A stretch of 64,000 nt of DNA. Origin: Candidatus Brocadiaceae bacterium (GTDB lineage Bacteria; Planctomycetota; Brocadiia; SM23-32). The notes beneath the pieces were generated by a model. The model saw only the letters and a list, made by a program, of their open reading frames with translations. It searched no databases and was not told where the DNA came from. The stretch is from contig JAAYEJ010000031.1 of NCBI GenBank assembly GCA_012728835.1, positions 1-64,000 of the forward strand, written 5' to 3'. Shown here one piece after another: positions 36,739 through 44,645 of this stretch. The translations under genes and the position numbers were made by a program. Numbering within the stretch: position 1 is the first letter of the stretch; each line of letters starts with the position of its first letter.

Positions 36739-37791
36739 ATGAAGGCCATCGTCTTGAGCGCGCCGCGCGTGCTGTCCGTGCAGGACGCCGAACGACCGTC
36801 GCCCGGGCCCGGGGAGGCCCTGGTGCGCGTGCATCAGGCGGGCATCTGCGGCTCGGACATGCACCTGTACCGGCACGGCCGCATCGGCGCGATCGTTCTG
36901 GACGAGCCCCTGGTGATGGGCCACGAATGCATGGGGCACGTGGAGGCGGTCGGGCCGGGCGTGGACGACTCGCTGGTGGGCGCGCGCGTGGCCGTGGAGC
37001 CGGCCATCCCGTGCGGGCGCTGCCGGTGGTGCACCGGCGGGCTCTACAACGTCTGCCCCGGGCTGCCGTTCCTTGGGCTGCCCGGCCGGCCGGGGGGCTT
37101 TCAGGAGTACCTCGGCCATCCCGCCCACCTGCTGGAGGTGCTTCCGGACGGCGTGTCCGACGAGGCGGGCGTCGTGCTGGAGCCCCTGGCCATCGCCATG
37201 CACGCGGTGAACCTGTCGAAGGTCCGTCCCGGGCAGCGGGTGGCCATCCTCGGCACCGGCGTGATGGGCACGTGCGTGCTGATGGTGCTGGGGCTCTACC
37301 GGGGGCTGCACGTCGTCTGTGCGGACCTGCGCCCGGACCGCCTGGCGCGCGCCGAGGCGATGGGCGCGGCGCAGACGGTGCCGGTGCGTGCGGCCGAGCC
37401 CGATGCGGCCCCCGCCGAACGGCTCCGGGAGGCGCTCGGCGGCCATGGGGCCGACATCGTCTTCGAGTGCGCGGGGGCGCACCAGACGATCTGGAACGCC
37501 TGCGAGATCGCCGCTCCGGGCGGGCACGTGATGTTCATCGGGAGCAGCGAGGACGATCGCGTGATCTACTCCTCCGGCACGGCCCGGCGCTGTGGCCTGA
37601 CCCTGCGGGCGGTGCGGCGCAGCCTGAACACGCTGCGCCCCTGCCTCGATCTGTGCGCGGAGGGGATGATGGACCCGGGCGCTCTGGTCACGCACACGTT
37701 CGCCGCCCGCGATGCGGCCGGCGCCTTCGAGGCCGTGGAGCGCGCGGAGGACGGCCTGCTGAAGGCCGTCGTGGATCTGAGGCAGTGGTAG
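36739..37791 (+). CDS. Zinc-dependent medium-chain dehydrogenase
   Basis: 350 aa, sorbitol/threonine-dehydrogenase class. Catalytic zinc ligands Cys37 (GICGSDMHLY) and His62-Glu63 (GHECMGHVEAVG), structural zinc cysteines 92, 95, 98 and 106 (CGRCRWCTGGLYNVC), then the Rossmann motif ILGTGVMGTCVLMVLG. It oxidises a polyol or sugar alcohol with NAD(P); the substrate is unknown. GGGAGG lies 5 nt before the ATG at 36739. Runs toward the CvpA-like gene. Confidence 0.9.
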   Translation: MKAIVLSAPRVLSVQDAERPSPGPGEALVRVHQAGICGSDMHLYRHGRIGAIVLDEPLVMGHECMGHVEAVGPGVDDSLVGARVAVEPAIPCGRCRWCTGGLYNVCPGLPFLGLPGRPGGFQEYLGHPAHLLEVLPDGVSDEAGVVLEPLAIAMHAVNLSKVRPGQRVAILGTGVMGTCVLMVLGLYRGLHVVCADLRPDRLARAEAMGAAQTVPVRAAEPDAAPAERLREALGGHGADIVFECAGAHQTIWNACEIAAPGGHVMFIGSSEDDRVIYSSGTARRCGLTLRAVRRSLNTLRPCLDLCAEGMMDPGALVTHTFAARDAAGAFEAVERAEDGLLKAVVDLRQW

Positions 37792-37857
37792 GGGCCGCAA
37801 GCACGCGGGTCTGCCGTCCGCCGTGTGGAGATGCCTTCTGTGTTGGGGGGGGGAACG

Positions 37858-38637
37858 ATGGCCGTCGACCTCATTGTGGTGCTGGTCGTCGTGTTGCTGG
37901 CGCTTCGCGGCTACTCGCGCGGGGCGATCTTCAGCCTGCTGGGGCTGGTCGCGCTGGCGGCCGCCTGGGTGCTCAGCGGCCTGCTCGGCGGCCCGGTGGC
38001 CGCCGCCGTGGGCGGGTGGCTCGCATGGTCGCCGGGGGTGGCCTACCTGGCGTCCCGGCTGGTGCTGTGCGTGATGATCTACCTGCCGCTGGCGCTGCTG
38101 GCGCTGGCGGTGGACCGCCGGCTGCGCGCGGCCGAGAGCGAGACCCTGCACGCATTCAACCGCGGCGTGGGGGCGGCCTGCGGCCTGGCCTGGGGCCTGG
38201 TGACGGCGTTCGTCCTGCTGGCGGTGGCCGACGTCTGGGTCAAGGCCCTGCCGGATGCCGGGGGGTTCTTCGCACAGTCGGCGCGGAAGTCGGCGCTCCG
38301 CAAGGCGGTGGGCCGGGCGAATCCCGCCGACCGCTTCTTCGTGACCGACGCCCTGAAGCTCCTGCGGGCCGCCCGGCGGGACCCCGAGGTGCTCAAGCGG
38401 CTCTCGGCCGACCCGCGCGTGCGCCCGCTGCTGGAGCATCCCGACCTGCAGACCGTGGTGGAGGACGACGAGCTGGCCGCCCGGATCCGGGAGGACCCGT
38501 TCGCGGCGATCACTCAGGACGAGAGGATCGGGCGGCTGTTGGGCAACCGGGAACTGCGACGGCTGATCCTGTCGGCCGAGACGCTCGCGGCCGTGCGCCA
38601 GGCGAGCGAAGGGGGCGCGGAGCCTGAGAGCCCGTGA
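37858..38637 (+). CDS. CvpA-family membrane protein with helical C-terminal extension
   Basis: 259 aa. The first ~165 residues match CvpA: four membrane segments including VDLIVVLVVVLLALRGYSRGAIFSLLG, an LYASRL-like SRLVLCVMIYLP helix, and the RGVGAACGLAWGL turn. CvpA proteins support envelope integrity and purine-linked colicin V production. The last ~95 residues (FFVTDALKLLRAARRDPEVLKRL, then repeated short helical units such as DPRVRPLLEHPDL) are an extra soluble domain. ATG at 37858 is preferred over an upstream in-frame GTG. Possibly cotranscribed with the dehydrogenase. Confidence 0.75.
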   Translation: MAVDLIVVLVVVLLALRGYSRGAIFSLLGLVALAAAWVLSGLLGGPVAAAVGGWLAWSPGVAYLASRLVLCVMIYLPLALLALAVDRRLRAAESETLHAFNRGVGAACGLAWGLVTAFVLLAVADVWVKALPDAGGFFAQSARKSALRKAVGRANPADRFFVTDALKLLRAARRDPEVLKRLSADPRVRPLLEHPDLQTVVEDDELAARIREDPFAAITQDERIGRLLGNRELRRLILSAETLAAVRQASEGGAEPESP

Positions 38638-38661
38638 CGGCCTCCGGCCCGTGCGCGGCGC

Positions 38662-39678
38662 CTACGCCAGCCCCACGGCCGCGCGCACCTGGTCGAGGGT
38701 CGCCCGGGCCGTCCGTCGCGCCGTCTGCGCGCCGGCGTCCATCAGCTCGCGCACGAGGTCCGGGCGGGCGCTCAGTTCCTCATACTTCTGCCGTATGGGG
38801 TCGAGTTCGGCGGACATGTTCCCCCTGAGGCGCCGCTTGCACTCGATGCAGCCGATGCCGGCGCTGCGGCAGCCCTCGGCCGCCCATTCGCAGTCGTCCG
38901 CGGGCGAGAAGGCCCTGTGCATCGTAAAGATGTTGCAGATCCCCGGCGTGCCGGGGTCCTGGCGCCGCACGCGGGCGGGGTCCGTGGCGGCCGTCCGCAG
39001 CTTCTCCCAGACCTCGTCCGGGCCGTCCAGCAGGGAGATGTAGTTGTTCAGGCTCTTGCTCATCTTGTCCTTGCCCTGCAGGCCCAGCAGGCGCGGCACC
39101 TCGCTGTAGAGCGGGGCCGGCTCGGCGAAGACCTCCCCGAAGCGGCCGGTGAAGACGCGGACCACCTCGCGCGTGAACTCCAGGTGCTGCGTCTGGTCGT
39201 CGCCCACCGGCACGACCTCGGCACGGTAGAGGAGGATGTCGGCCGCCATCAGGACCGGGTAGGTGAACAGGCCCGCGTTGACCTGGTCCTTGATCCTCTC
39301 GCTCTTCTCCTTGAACTGCGTCATGCGGCCGAGTTCGCCCATGCCGGCGCAGGTCATCAGGATCCAGCACAGCTCGGTGACTTCGGGCACGTGGCTCTGC
39401 ACGAACAGACAGCACCGTTCGGGATCGAGTCCGGCCGCTATGTTGATGACGAACATGTCGGTGATCCGCCGGCGCATCTCGGCCGGCTCGTAGGGGATCG
39501 TCATGGCATGCAGGTCGGCGACGCAGAAGGTGCAGTCATACCGGTCGAGCATGCGCGCCCAGTTGCGCAGCGCGCCCGCATAGTTGCCGACGTGCACGAC
39601 TCCGCTGGGCTGGATGCCGCTGAAGACCTTGCGCAGGCGTCCGCCGGCTGCATTCGGCTGTGTCTGGCCCATCGTCAT
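38662..39678 (-). CDS. trpS: Tryptophanyl-tRNA synthetase
   Basis: 338 aa class Ic synthetase charging tRNA-Trp. SGIQPSGVVHVGNYAGA holds the HIGH-like HVGN motif (29-32). GDDQTQHLEFTREVV and KDKMSKSLNNYISL (KMSKS loop) are intact. C-terminal CKRRLRGNMSAELDPIRQKYEEL is typical. A cysteine-rich insertion (CEWAAEGCRSAGIGCIECK) sits before it, as in several bacterial TrpRS. ATG at 39678, or the next-but-one codon, may start. Has its own promoter with a decamer array just upstream. Confidence 0.97.
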   Translation of the reverse strand: MTMGQTQPNAAGGRLRKVFSGIQPSGVVHVGNYAGALRNWARMLDRYDCTFCVADLHAMTIPYEPAEMRRRITDMFVINIAAGLDPERCCLFVQSHVPEVTELCWILMTCAGMGELGRMTQFKEKSERIKDQVNAGLFTYPVLMAADILLYRAEVVPVGDDQTQHLEFTREVVRVFTGRFGEVFAEPAPLYSEVPRLLGLQGKDKMSKSLNNYISLLDGPDEVWEKLRTAATDPARVRRQDPGTPGICNIFTMHRAFSPADDCEWAAEGCRSAGIGCIECKRRLRGNMSAELDPIRQKYEELSARPDLVRELMDAGAQTARRTARATLDQVRAAVGLA

Positions 39679-39740
39679 TGATGCTCCGGCAAGAGGCAGG
39701 GGGCTTCCCGGCCGTCCACACGGCGGAACGCCGGCACGCC

Positions 39741-39769
39741 ATGGTATCGCGCGGGGCGGCCGAAGTCAA
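39741..39769 (-). promoter_or_regulatory. Promoter for trpS
   Basis: TTGACT (5/6, 39764-39769) and TACCAT (4/6, 39741-39746) with 17-nt spacing on the minus strand. The leader would be about 55 nt. The decamer array begins 12 nt upstream of the -35. Confidence 0.6.
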
Positions 39770-39780
39770 AACGCGCGGGC

Positions 39781-39820
39781 TCGGACCGACACGGACCGAC
39801 ACGGACTTGCACGGACTTGC
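39781..39820 (-). repeat. Decamer array (TCCGT core) upstream of trpS
   Basis: On the minus strand, which is the trpS coding strand, four 10-bp units read GCAAGTCCGT twice and GTCGGTCCGT/GTCGGTCCGA. The TCCGT core keeps a 10-bp period. The core and its orientation relative to the gene match the six-unit array before leuS. Confidence 0.85.
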
Positions 39821-39851
39821 GTGGCGGCCGGCCACGCGCCTGCCGGGGGTG

Positions 39852-40328
39852 CTACAGCTCGCGCATGAAGAACACCTGGCGTCCGACTTCCTTGAACCCG
39901 AAGGAGGGGTACAGCTTGCAGCCCCGGGCGTTGCTCTCCAGCGTCTCGATGCGCGCATAGCGCATGCCGCAGTCGCGCAGGTGCGCGAGGGCGGCCGAGA
40001 TGAGCATCTTCCCTATGCCCTGTCCCTGATGTGCGAGGGCGACGGCCAGGTTGGCGATGTGGCCGATCCTCTGGTCGCGGTAGACGCGGTTGCAGATGTA
40101 GCCGACGACCTGTTCGTCCCTCTCGGCGACGAGGGTGTGCTCGGGGTTGCAGCGGAGGTCGTAGTCGATGCCGCCGGCCTTGCGCTGCTGCCAGGTCATC
40201 TGCGCGATCGGGCCGAAGTGCTCCTCCACTCGGGCTTCCATGCAGAACCCGCCAAAGCTCTCCTCCGTGATGTCCAGGACCGGCTGGCGATCCGACCGAC
40301 GGTAGCGGCGGATGATGACTTCCGACAT
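39852..40328 (-). CDS. GNAT-family N-acetyltransferase
   Basis: 158 aa single-domain GNAT. Acetyl-CoA pyrophosphate loop VALAHQGQGIGKMLISAAL, preceded by VVGYICNRVYRDQRIGHIANL and followed by GMRYARIETLESNARGCKLYPSFGFKEVG. Resembles RimI-like enzymes that acetylate protein N-termini or small amines; the substrate is unknown. GGAGG lies 7 nt before the ATG. Upstream of trpS on the same strand, separated by about 170 nt that hold the trpS promoter and decamer array. Confidence 0.85.
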   Translation of the reverse strand: MSEVIIRRYRRSDRQPVLDITEESFGGFCMEARVEEHFGPIAQMTWQQRKAGGIDYDLRCNPEHTLVAERDEQVVGYICNRVYRDQRIGHIANLAVALAHQGQGIGKMLISAALAHLRDCGMRYARIETLESNARGCKLYPSFGFKEVGRQVFFMREL

Positions 40329-40472
40329 CCGCTTTCCTCCCGAAGAGGGATGGGGTCCGGGCCGGAGACAAGCTTAGTGGATGCACTGTGCGGGCGTCAA
40401 TCGTCAAGGCATCGAGCCGGAGATGGACGTGCGCGCCCGGCGGTGCGTGCCCATCCCCCCCCCCCCGGTGGG

Positions 40473-40512
40473 GCAAAAGAGAGCGGGCACCTCGTGCGCA
40501 GAGGTGCCCGCT
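40473..40512 (-). terminator. Intrinsic terminator after the corrinoid protein gene
   Basis: Perfect 12-bp stem AGCGGGCACCTC/GAGGTGCCCGCT (40482-40493 and 40501-40512), 7-nt loop, then CTCTTTTG on the minus strand. It lies 20 nt after the corrinoid gene stop. A run of about 12 C on the plus strand follows at 40456-40466. Confidence 0.8.
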
Positions 40513-40533
40513 TCATCGCTCACAAAGCGTCGA

Positions 40534-41160
40534 TCAGGCGATCAGGCTGCGGGCCAGGTCGACGGCCGACGCCGCGTCGGCCGCGTACCCGTCGGCGCCG
40601 ATCTCCTCGGCGTATTCCTGGGTGATGGGCGCGCCGCCCACCATGATCCTGGCGCTGAGTCCGGCCTCCCTGGCGGCCTCGATCACGGCTCCCATCTGGG
40701 TCATTGTGGTGGTCAGCAGGGCGGACAGGCCGATGATGTCCGCGTTGTTCTGCCGGGCGAGTTCCACGAAGCGCTCAGCGGGCACGTCGATGCCGGCGTC
40801 GATGACCTTGAACCCGCCGCCCTTGAGCATCATGCCGACCAGGTTCTTGCCGATGTCGTGCAGGTCGCCCTTGACGGTGCCCAGCACGATGATGCCGGCG
40901 CTCTTGACTCCGCTCTGGGCGAGCCCCGGGGCGAGCAGTTCCATGCCGGCGTTCATCGCGCGCGCGGCGATGAGCACCTCGGGCACGTAGAACTCGTTGG
41001 CCTTGAACTTGCGTCCCACCACGTCCATGCCGGCGACCAGTCCCTCGTTGAGGATCTGATCGGCGCCGACGCCTTCGTCCAGGGCCTGCTGGACGAGGCT
41101 GCACACGGTGTTGCGATCGCCTTTGATCAGGGCTTCTGCGACTGCGGCGAGGTCCGCCAT
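40534..41160 (-). CDS. Corrinoid (B12-binding) methyltransferase component
   Basis: 208 aa, the MtmC/MttC/MtaC type of methyl carrier. N-terminal helical cap (AEALIKGDRNTVCSLVQQALDEGV, FYVPEVLIAARAMNAGME) then a cobalamin-binding Rossmann domain whose GDLHDIGKNLVGMML supplies the DxHxxG histidine that ligates cobalt; ALLTTTMTQMG and MVGGAPITQEYAEEIGADGYA follow. It shuttles a methyl group between a substrate methyltransferase and an acceptor. No such methyltransferase, nor a RamA-type activase, is in the window. ATG at 41160 has AAGGAGAG upstream. Ends in an intrinsic terminator. Confidence 0.92.
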   Translation of the reverse strand: MADLAAVAEALIKGDRNTVCSLVQQALDEGVGADQILNEGLVAGMDVVGRKFKANEFYVPEVLIAARAMNAGMELLAPGLAQSGVKSAGIIVLGTVKGDLHDIGKNLVGMMLKGGGFKVIDAGIDVPAERFVELARQNNADIIGLSALLTTTMTQMGAVIEAAREAGLSARIMVGGAPITQEYAEEIGADGYAADAASAVDLARSLIA

Positions 41161-41264
41161 GGGACTCTCCTTAGCGTCAGGTATGCGTGGTGTCCGAGAT
41201 TCCGGGTCCAAGCCGGGCGGCCAGTCTACAGGTGGTCCCGAAGGTGTGTCAAACGAATCCGTCG

Positions 41265-42032
41265 TCAGGGCGCGGCCGGCGTGTCGCCCGGCACGGCGAG
41301 CGGCGCGGGGGCCTCCGGCGCCGGGGACGGCGCGGCCGGATGGGGCGGCGGCGGCAGCAGCGCGCCGCGGTCCAGGGCCGCCAGGCGGGCGGCGGCCAGG
41401 CCCTCGAGGGTCTTCTCGAGGTCCTCCCGGAGCGCGCGTTCATACGCCGCCCGGGCCTTCTCCGGTTCGCCGGCCAGTTCCCGGCAGCGTCCCGCGTCGA
41501 TCCAGCACGCCGGCAGCCCGGGGGCCAGGCGTTCGCACACGGCGGCGGCCTCGGCATACCCGCCGGCTTCTTCCAGGACCACGGCCGTGGCCGAGTCGGC
41601 CAGCAGGGCGGACTCGGGGTGCCTCTTCTTCACCTGCTCGTAGGCGGCCAGGGCCTCGTCGCGGCGGCCGTTGGCCGCCAGAAGGGCGCCCTGCGTGAGC
41701 AGCAGCCAGGGGCGGGCGCGGGAGTCGCCGGGCCGGTCCAGTGCCTCGGAGAGCATGGCGAGTTCCTCGTTGCGCACCGCCTCGGCGTCGGCGGCCGGAC
41801 GGAAAAGCAGGTCGACGGGGTCATGCAGGCCGCCCAGAAGCTCCCAGGAGTCGTAGGCGCGGGCCTTCTGGCGCAGCAGGTGCGTCCGGTAGAGGAGGAC
41901 GACGACCGTCACCGCCAGGACCACCAGGAGGATGTGCAGGCCGTTCTTCTGCAGGACGGCCTTCGCGCGTTCCAGGAAGCGCAGGATGATGTCGTGTTCC
42001 GACGGTTCGGGACGTTCGGGCGCCTTGGCCAT
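41265..42032 (-). CDS. Membrane-anchored TPR protein (YfgM-like layout)
   Basis: 255 aa. A cytoplasmic N-terminus of ~30 residues precedes one membrane segment (LHILLVVLAVTVVVLLY), then a periplasmic helical domain with TPR-like pairs (LLLTQGALLAANGRRDEALAAY, DAGRCRELAGEPEKARAAYER). The C-terminus is Pro/Ala-rich. The layout recalls YfgM-type chaperone partners of the translocon, but sequence similarity is not strong enough to name it. Weak ribosome site. About 100 nt separate it from the corrinoid gene downstream. Confidence 0.6.
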   Translation of the reverse strand: MAKAPERPEPSEHDIILRFLERAKAVLQKNGLHILLVVLAVTVVVLLYRTHLLRQKARAYDSWELLGGLHDPVDLLFRPAADAEAVRNEELAMLSEALDRPGDSRARPWLLLTQGALLAANGRRDEALAAYEQVKKRHPESALLADSATAVVLEEAGGYAEAAAVCERLAPGLPACWIDAGRCRELAGEPEKARAAYERALREDLEKTLEGLAAARLAALDRGALLPPPPHPAAPSPAPEAPAPLAVPGDTPAAP

Positions 42033-42352
42033 GGTCGTCGTGCCTGATCAGAGGAAGCCTGGATTATATGCCAGGCAGCCGGCGGCTGCAACACGACGCG
42101 CGGCCCGCGGCACGGATCGTTCTCGGGCACAACGTACGAACGAAAGGAACCGCAGAGGACGCCGAGGACGCAGAGAACGGCCAAGAACGGCAAAGCACCA
42201 CGATAACGGCCAGGCACGGCACGACGAAAACGGCCAAGGAAGGCGAAAGACGGCCAAGGAAGGCAGAGGACGCGGAGAACGGCCAAAAACGGCCAGGGAC
42301 GGCCACGAACGGCCAAGACGGCCGAGGACGGCCGAGCGGGCGCGCTTGCCGG
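42033..42352. repeat. 320-nt gene-free stretch of degenerate ACGGCCAA repeats
   Basis: Between two leftward genes, about 42140-42335 is built of imperfect short units related to ACGGCCAA (at least nine copies, for example AACGGCCAAG and GACGGCCAAG), mixed with GAGGACGC/GCAGAGGACGC motifs. One strand is strongly purine-rich and CG-skewed. No coding frame is supported. It resembles simple-sequence expansion rather than a mobile element. Confidence 0.7.
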
Positions 42353-43132
42353 TCAGTCCGCCGCCTGCCGCTCGCCGAAGGCAGGCTCTTCCGACAGAAG
42401 CTCCTGCAGCGGCCGATAGGGCCGGTCGGTCGGCAATTCCTGCGTCAGGACCTTGCCCTTGTGCCGGAAGAGTCTCTGGGCTCCGGCCCCCTCGGCGCAT
42501 GTGAGGACGCGGTACGTATCGCCGCGTACTTCGACGGCCGCGTAGTCCCGGCACCCGATGGCCACTCCGCCGTGCCGCGCGACCATCCGGGCGATTGCCT
42601 CCCGGCGCCTGTCGTCCCCGTAGTGCGGACAGAACAGCGCGGAAACGAGCCCCAGCCCCCTCACGCGGATGAGGCTCCGCTCCTCGCTGCCTGCGGACGA
42701 GCGCCGGCCGCCCTGGCCGTATGCGAACCAGCAGTTTGCGCCGGCGCTGACACCGGCGGCCACGATGCCCCGCGAGACCGCCTTCCGGAGCACCGCGTCG
42801 AGCCCCAACCGGCGCCAGATGCACATCATGCGGTAGGTGTTCCCGCCGCTGACGTAGATCAGGTCGGACTCCAGGATCAGCGAGGACGCCCGCCGGCGGC
42901 TCACCGGGTTGCGCACGAGCGCCAGCGTGCGCGGCCGGCAGTTCAGCCTGCCGCCGTAGACCTCCTCGAAGGCGGCGATGGTATCCTCGGGGTCCCCGCC
43001 CGCCGTGGGGATGATCAGGGCTCGGGCCCTTCGCTTCCCCGTGAGCCGCACGACGTGGCGGTGGATCGGCAGGGTCTGCGATTCCTCCAGCTTCCCGCCG
43101 GCCAGCGCCACAATCCGCATTGTGTCTGACAC
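42353..43132 (-). CDS. Peptidase S51 family (peptidase E/cyanophycinase-like)
   Basis: 259 aa. Nucleophile elbow GVSAGANCWF (Ser129), with YVSGGNTYRMM before it and His170 in FCPHYGDDRRREA after it as likely catalytic partner. The family hydrolyses Asp-X dipeptides (PepE) or cyanophycin; which applies is unclear, though length suits PepE-like enzymes. GTG at 43132 is chosen because GAGG lies 8 nt upstream; an ATG four codons later is the alternative. Upstream lies the repeat-rich island. Confidence 0.82.
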   Translation of the reverse strand: MSDTMRIVALAGGKLEESQTLPIHRHVVRLTGKRRARALIIPTAGGDPEDTIAAFEEVYGGRLNCRPRTLALVRNPVSRRRASSLILESDLIYVSGGNTYRMMCIWRRLGLDAVLRKAVSRGIVAAGVSAGANCWFAYGQGGRRSSAGSEERSLIRVRGLGLVSALFCPHYGDDRRREAIARMVARHGGVAIGCRDYAAVEVRGDTYRVLTCAEGAGAQRLFRHKGKVLTQELPTDRPYRPLQELLSEEPAFGERQAAD

Positions 43133-43745
43133 CGTTTCGTCCTCGTCTGCCGGGAACTGTCACGGGCCGCCCGCTCACACCGCAGCGGCCGCGGTCGCTC
43201 TTGTACACAAACACGGCCGTCTCATGCAAAGGCGCAGAGACGCAACGGAACAGCAAGACAGGGAGCCACAGATGGACGCGGATGCACACAGATGCGGCGA
43301 ACGGCATGCCGGCGACTGTCGCCGTCCGGGAGGTCGAGGTGCCCGTCTGGTGCGCCTTTCGGCGTGGCCCGCCTCACGAGCTTCAGCACAGGGCTCAACG
43401 ATGACGGCTGCCTTTTGAACCTTCCCAGATACCTCTCGCACCCATCATGGCCCCGTACCTCAGGACTCCAGAGGCGCATATCCTCACCGTGGACCGCCTC
43501 GTGCGCCGCTCGGCGTAGTCGAGCCAGCGCTGTCAAGAGCGGGCTCACCGGGCTCATTGCCAGGCTGACGAGGCTCACGGCCAGACGCACGCAGGCTCAT
43601 TGCCAGACAGACGCGCTGGCGCATGGTCAAGGCTCATCGGGCGCATTCTCAGGCTCACGAGGCTGGCGCACCACTCGCCCATGCAGGCTGACCCCGACAA
43701 CAGGACCGACGCAAACACACCCGCCCCCTTGCCTACATTCCTTGG
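43133..43745. other. 613-nt gene-free, repeat-bearing region
   Basis: No supported gene. About 43200-43290 has AGGCGCAGAGACGCAACGG and GAGCCACAGATGGACGCGG, which resemble dispersed intergenic sequences seen in many genomes. About 43540-43690 holds several imperfect copies of GGCTCATTGCCAG and AGGCTCACGAGGCT. GC content is lower than in the neighbouring genes. Possibly decayed mobile DNA. Confidence 0.55.
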
Positions 43746-44240
43746 TCAGGGTTCCCCGTTGTCCTCTTGCTTCTTCCACAATCTCGCGATGTCGGCGAAG
43801 TCGAGCCCATCAAGACGCTTCTGCTGGCAGAAGCCCTGCCACGCGGTAAGTTTCTTCTCCGTTCTGGTACCCGCAGCAACCTGCTCAGCATGACCGGCCA
43901 ACGTTGAAAGCTCGATAATGTCGATTCTCTCGGGACAAGAGGGCCAATTGTGCTTCCAGCACACGATCACATCAACACCGTCCGCGTCGTGGCCGTGTGC
44001 CACGAACGACCGACTGTCGTATTCGAACTCAATGCGTACCTCTTCCCATCGGTTCGGCCCGATCTTCCGGCGCGCAATGCAGTCCGGGAAAGCAGCCTGA
44101 ATGGACTCGATCTTGAAGCCGAAGGTTTCGTGCAGAACACCGAAAAGGTACACGACGCCGAGTTCATTCACTGGTGCACATGAAAGGGACTTGAACTGGA
44201 CCTTGTCGCCGAAAATCCGTTTCCGGTTGGGGTTCGTCAT
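43746..44240 (-). CDS. Putative PD-(D/E)XK-type nuclease-like protein
   Basis: 164 aa, no assigned name. Residues about 40-115 contain FPDCIARRKIGPNRWEEVRIEFEYDSRSF followed, after HGHDADGVD, by VIVCWKHNW and ERIDIIEL. The Asp followed by E-x-(E/K)-like strands is the arrangement of PD-(D/E)XK nucleases, and I recall uncharacterised proteins with the IEFEY...HGHD...IVCW pattern. Base composition is clearly lower in GC than the genes around it, suggesting transfer. It sits between repeat-rich DNA and tRNA-Pro(TGG). The catalytic claim is tentative. Confidence 0.5.
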   Translation of the reverse strand: MTNPNRKRIFGDKVQFKSLSCAPVNELGVVYLFGVLHETFGFKIESIQAAFPDCIARRKIGPNRWEEVRIEFEYDSRSFVAHGHDADGVDVIVCWKHNWPSCPERIDIIELSTLAGHAEQVAAGTRTEKKLTAWQGFCQQKRLDGLDFADIARLWKKQEDNGEP

Positions 44241-44251
44241 CGTCTCTCGTT

Positions 44252-44346
44252 AGAAAGTAGAGAGTAGAAAGGGGACCGCAGGAGAGTGCCGGAGGCCGAG
44301 GACCGCTGTTCGGCCGTTGCGTGCCATTGGCCGTTCTCTACTTTCT
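44252..44346. repeat. Inverted repeat pair, small element-like stretch
   Basis: AGAAAGTAGAGA at 44252-44263 is mirrored exactly by TCTCTACTTTCT at 44335-44346, enclosing ~70 nt without a frame. It lies between the nuclease-like gene and tRNA-Pro(TGG). Possibly a miniature element or remnant. Confidence 0.55.
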
Positions 44347-44370
44347 CCTTACCACTGCTCTCCTGCTCTA

Positions 44371-44398
44371 CCAGCCTTTCGCTGGCGCGAAAGGCTGG
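44371..44398 (-). terminator. Perfect hairpin at the 3' end of tRNA-Pro(TGG)
   Basis: Eleven-base arms CCAGCCTTTCG/CGAAAGGCTGG around 6 nt. The right arm includes the tRNA CCA (44396-44398). No T-run follows on the minus strand, so it may be a processing or attachment-site structure rather than a true terminator. Confidence 0.4.
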
Positions 44399-44473
44399 TC
44401 GGGGCGGCCGGATTCGAACCGGCGACCTCGTGCTCCCAAGGCACGCGCGCTATCCAGACTGCGCCACGCCCCG
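44396..44473 (-). tRNA. tRNA-Pro (anticodon TGG), CCA encoded
   Basis: Cloverleaf on the minus strand: acceptor CGGGGCG/CGCCCCG, D-arm with GCGC stems, anticodon stem CGUGC/GCACG with loop CUUGGGA, T-arm with GGUUCGAAUCC. Anticodon UGG reads proline CCA/CCG. Templated CCA. Its acceptor and D-arm match the tRNA-Pro(GGG) at 546-623. Confidence 0.95.
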
Positions 44474-44645
44474 ACGCCGATGCGGCATTATATCAGACGG
44501 CACGACTGCCCGACAGGTCAGGTTGCCCGAGCGGCCCCGTCGCCGCGACTGGCGGCCGGCCGGGGCTTCGGGTATCCTGCCCGATGCGGACGTGCTGGAT
44601 GGCTTTGGGGCTCGGGAAACGCTCTTCGTTCAGAGGAGGACGGAC

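Noticed and set aside
40456-40466. Homopolymer of about 12 C
   Set aside because: Likely of uncertain length in the assembly, and it lies outside any gene.
44321-44500. Protein tail reading GRPDSNRRPRAPKARALSRLRHA
   Set aside because: It is the antisense translation of tRNA-Pro(TGG), not a protein.
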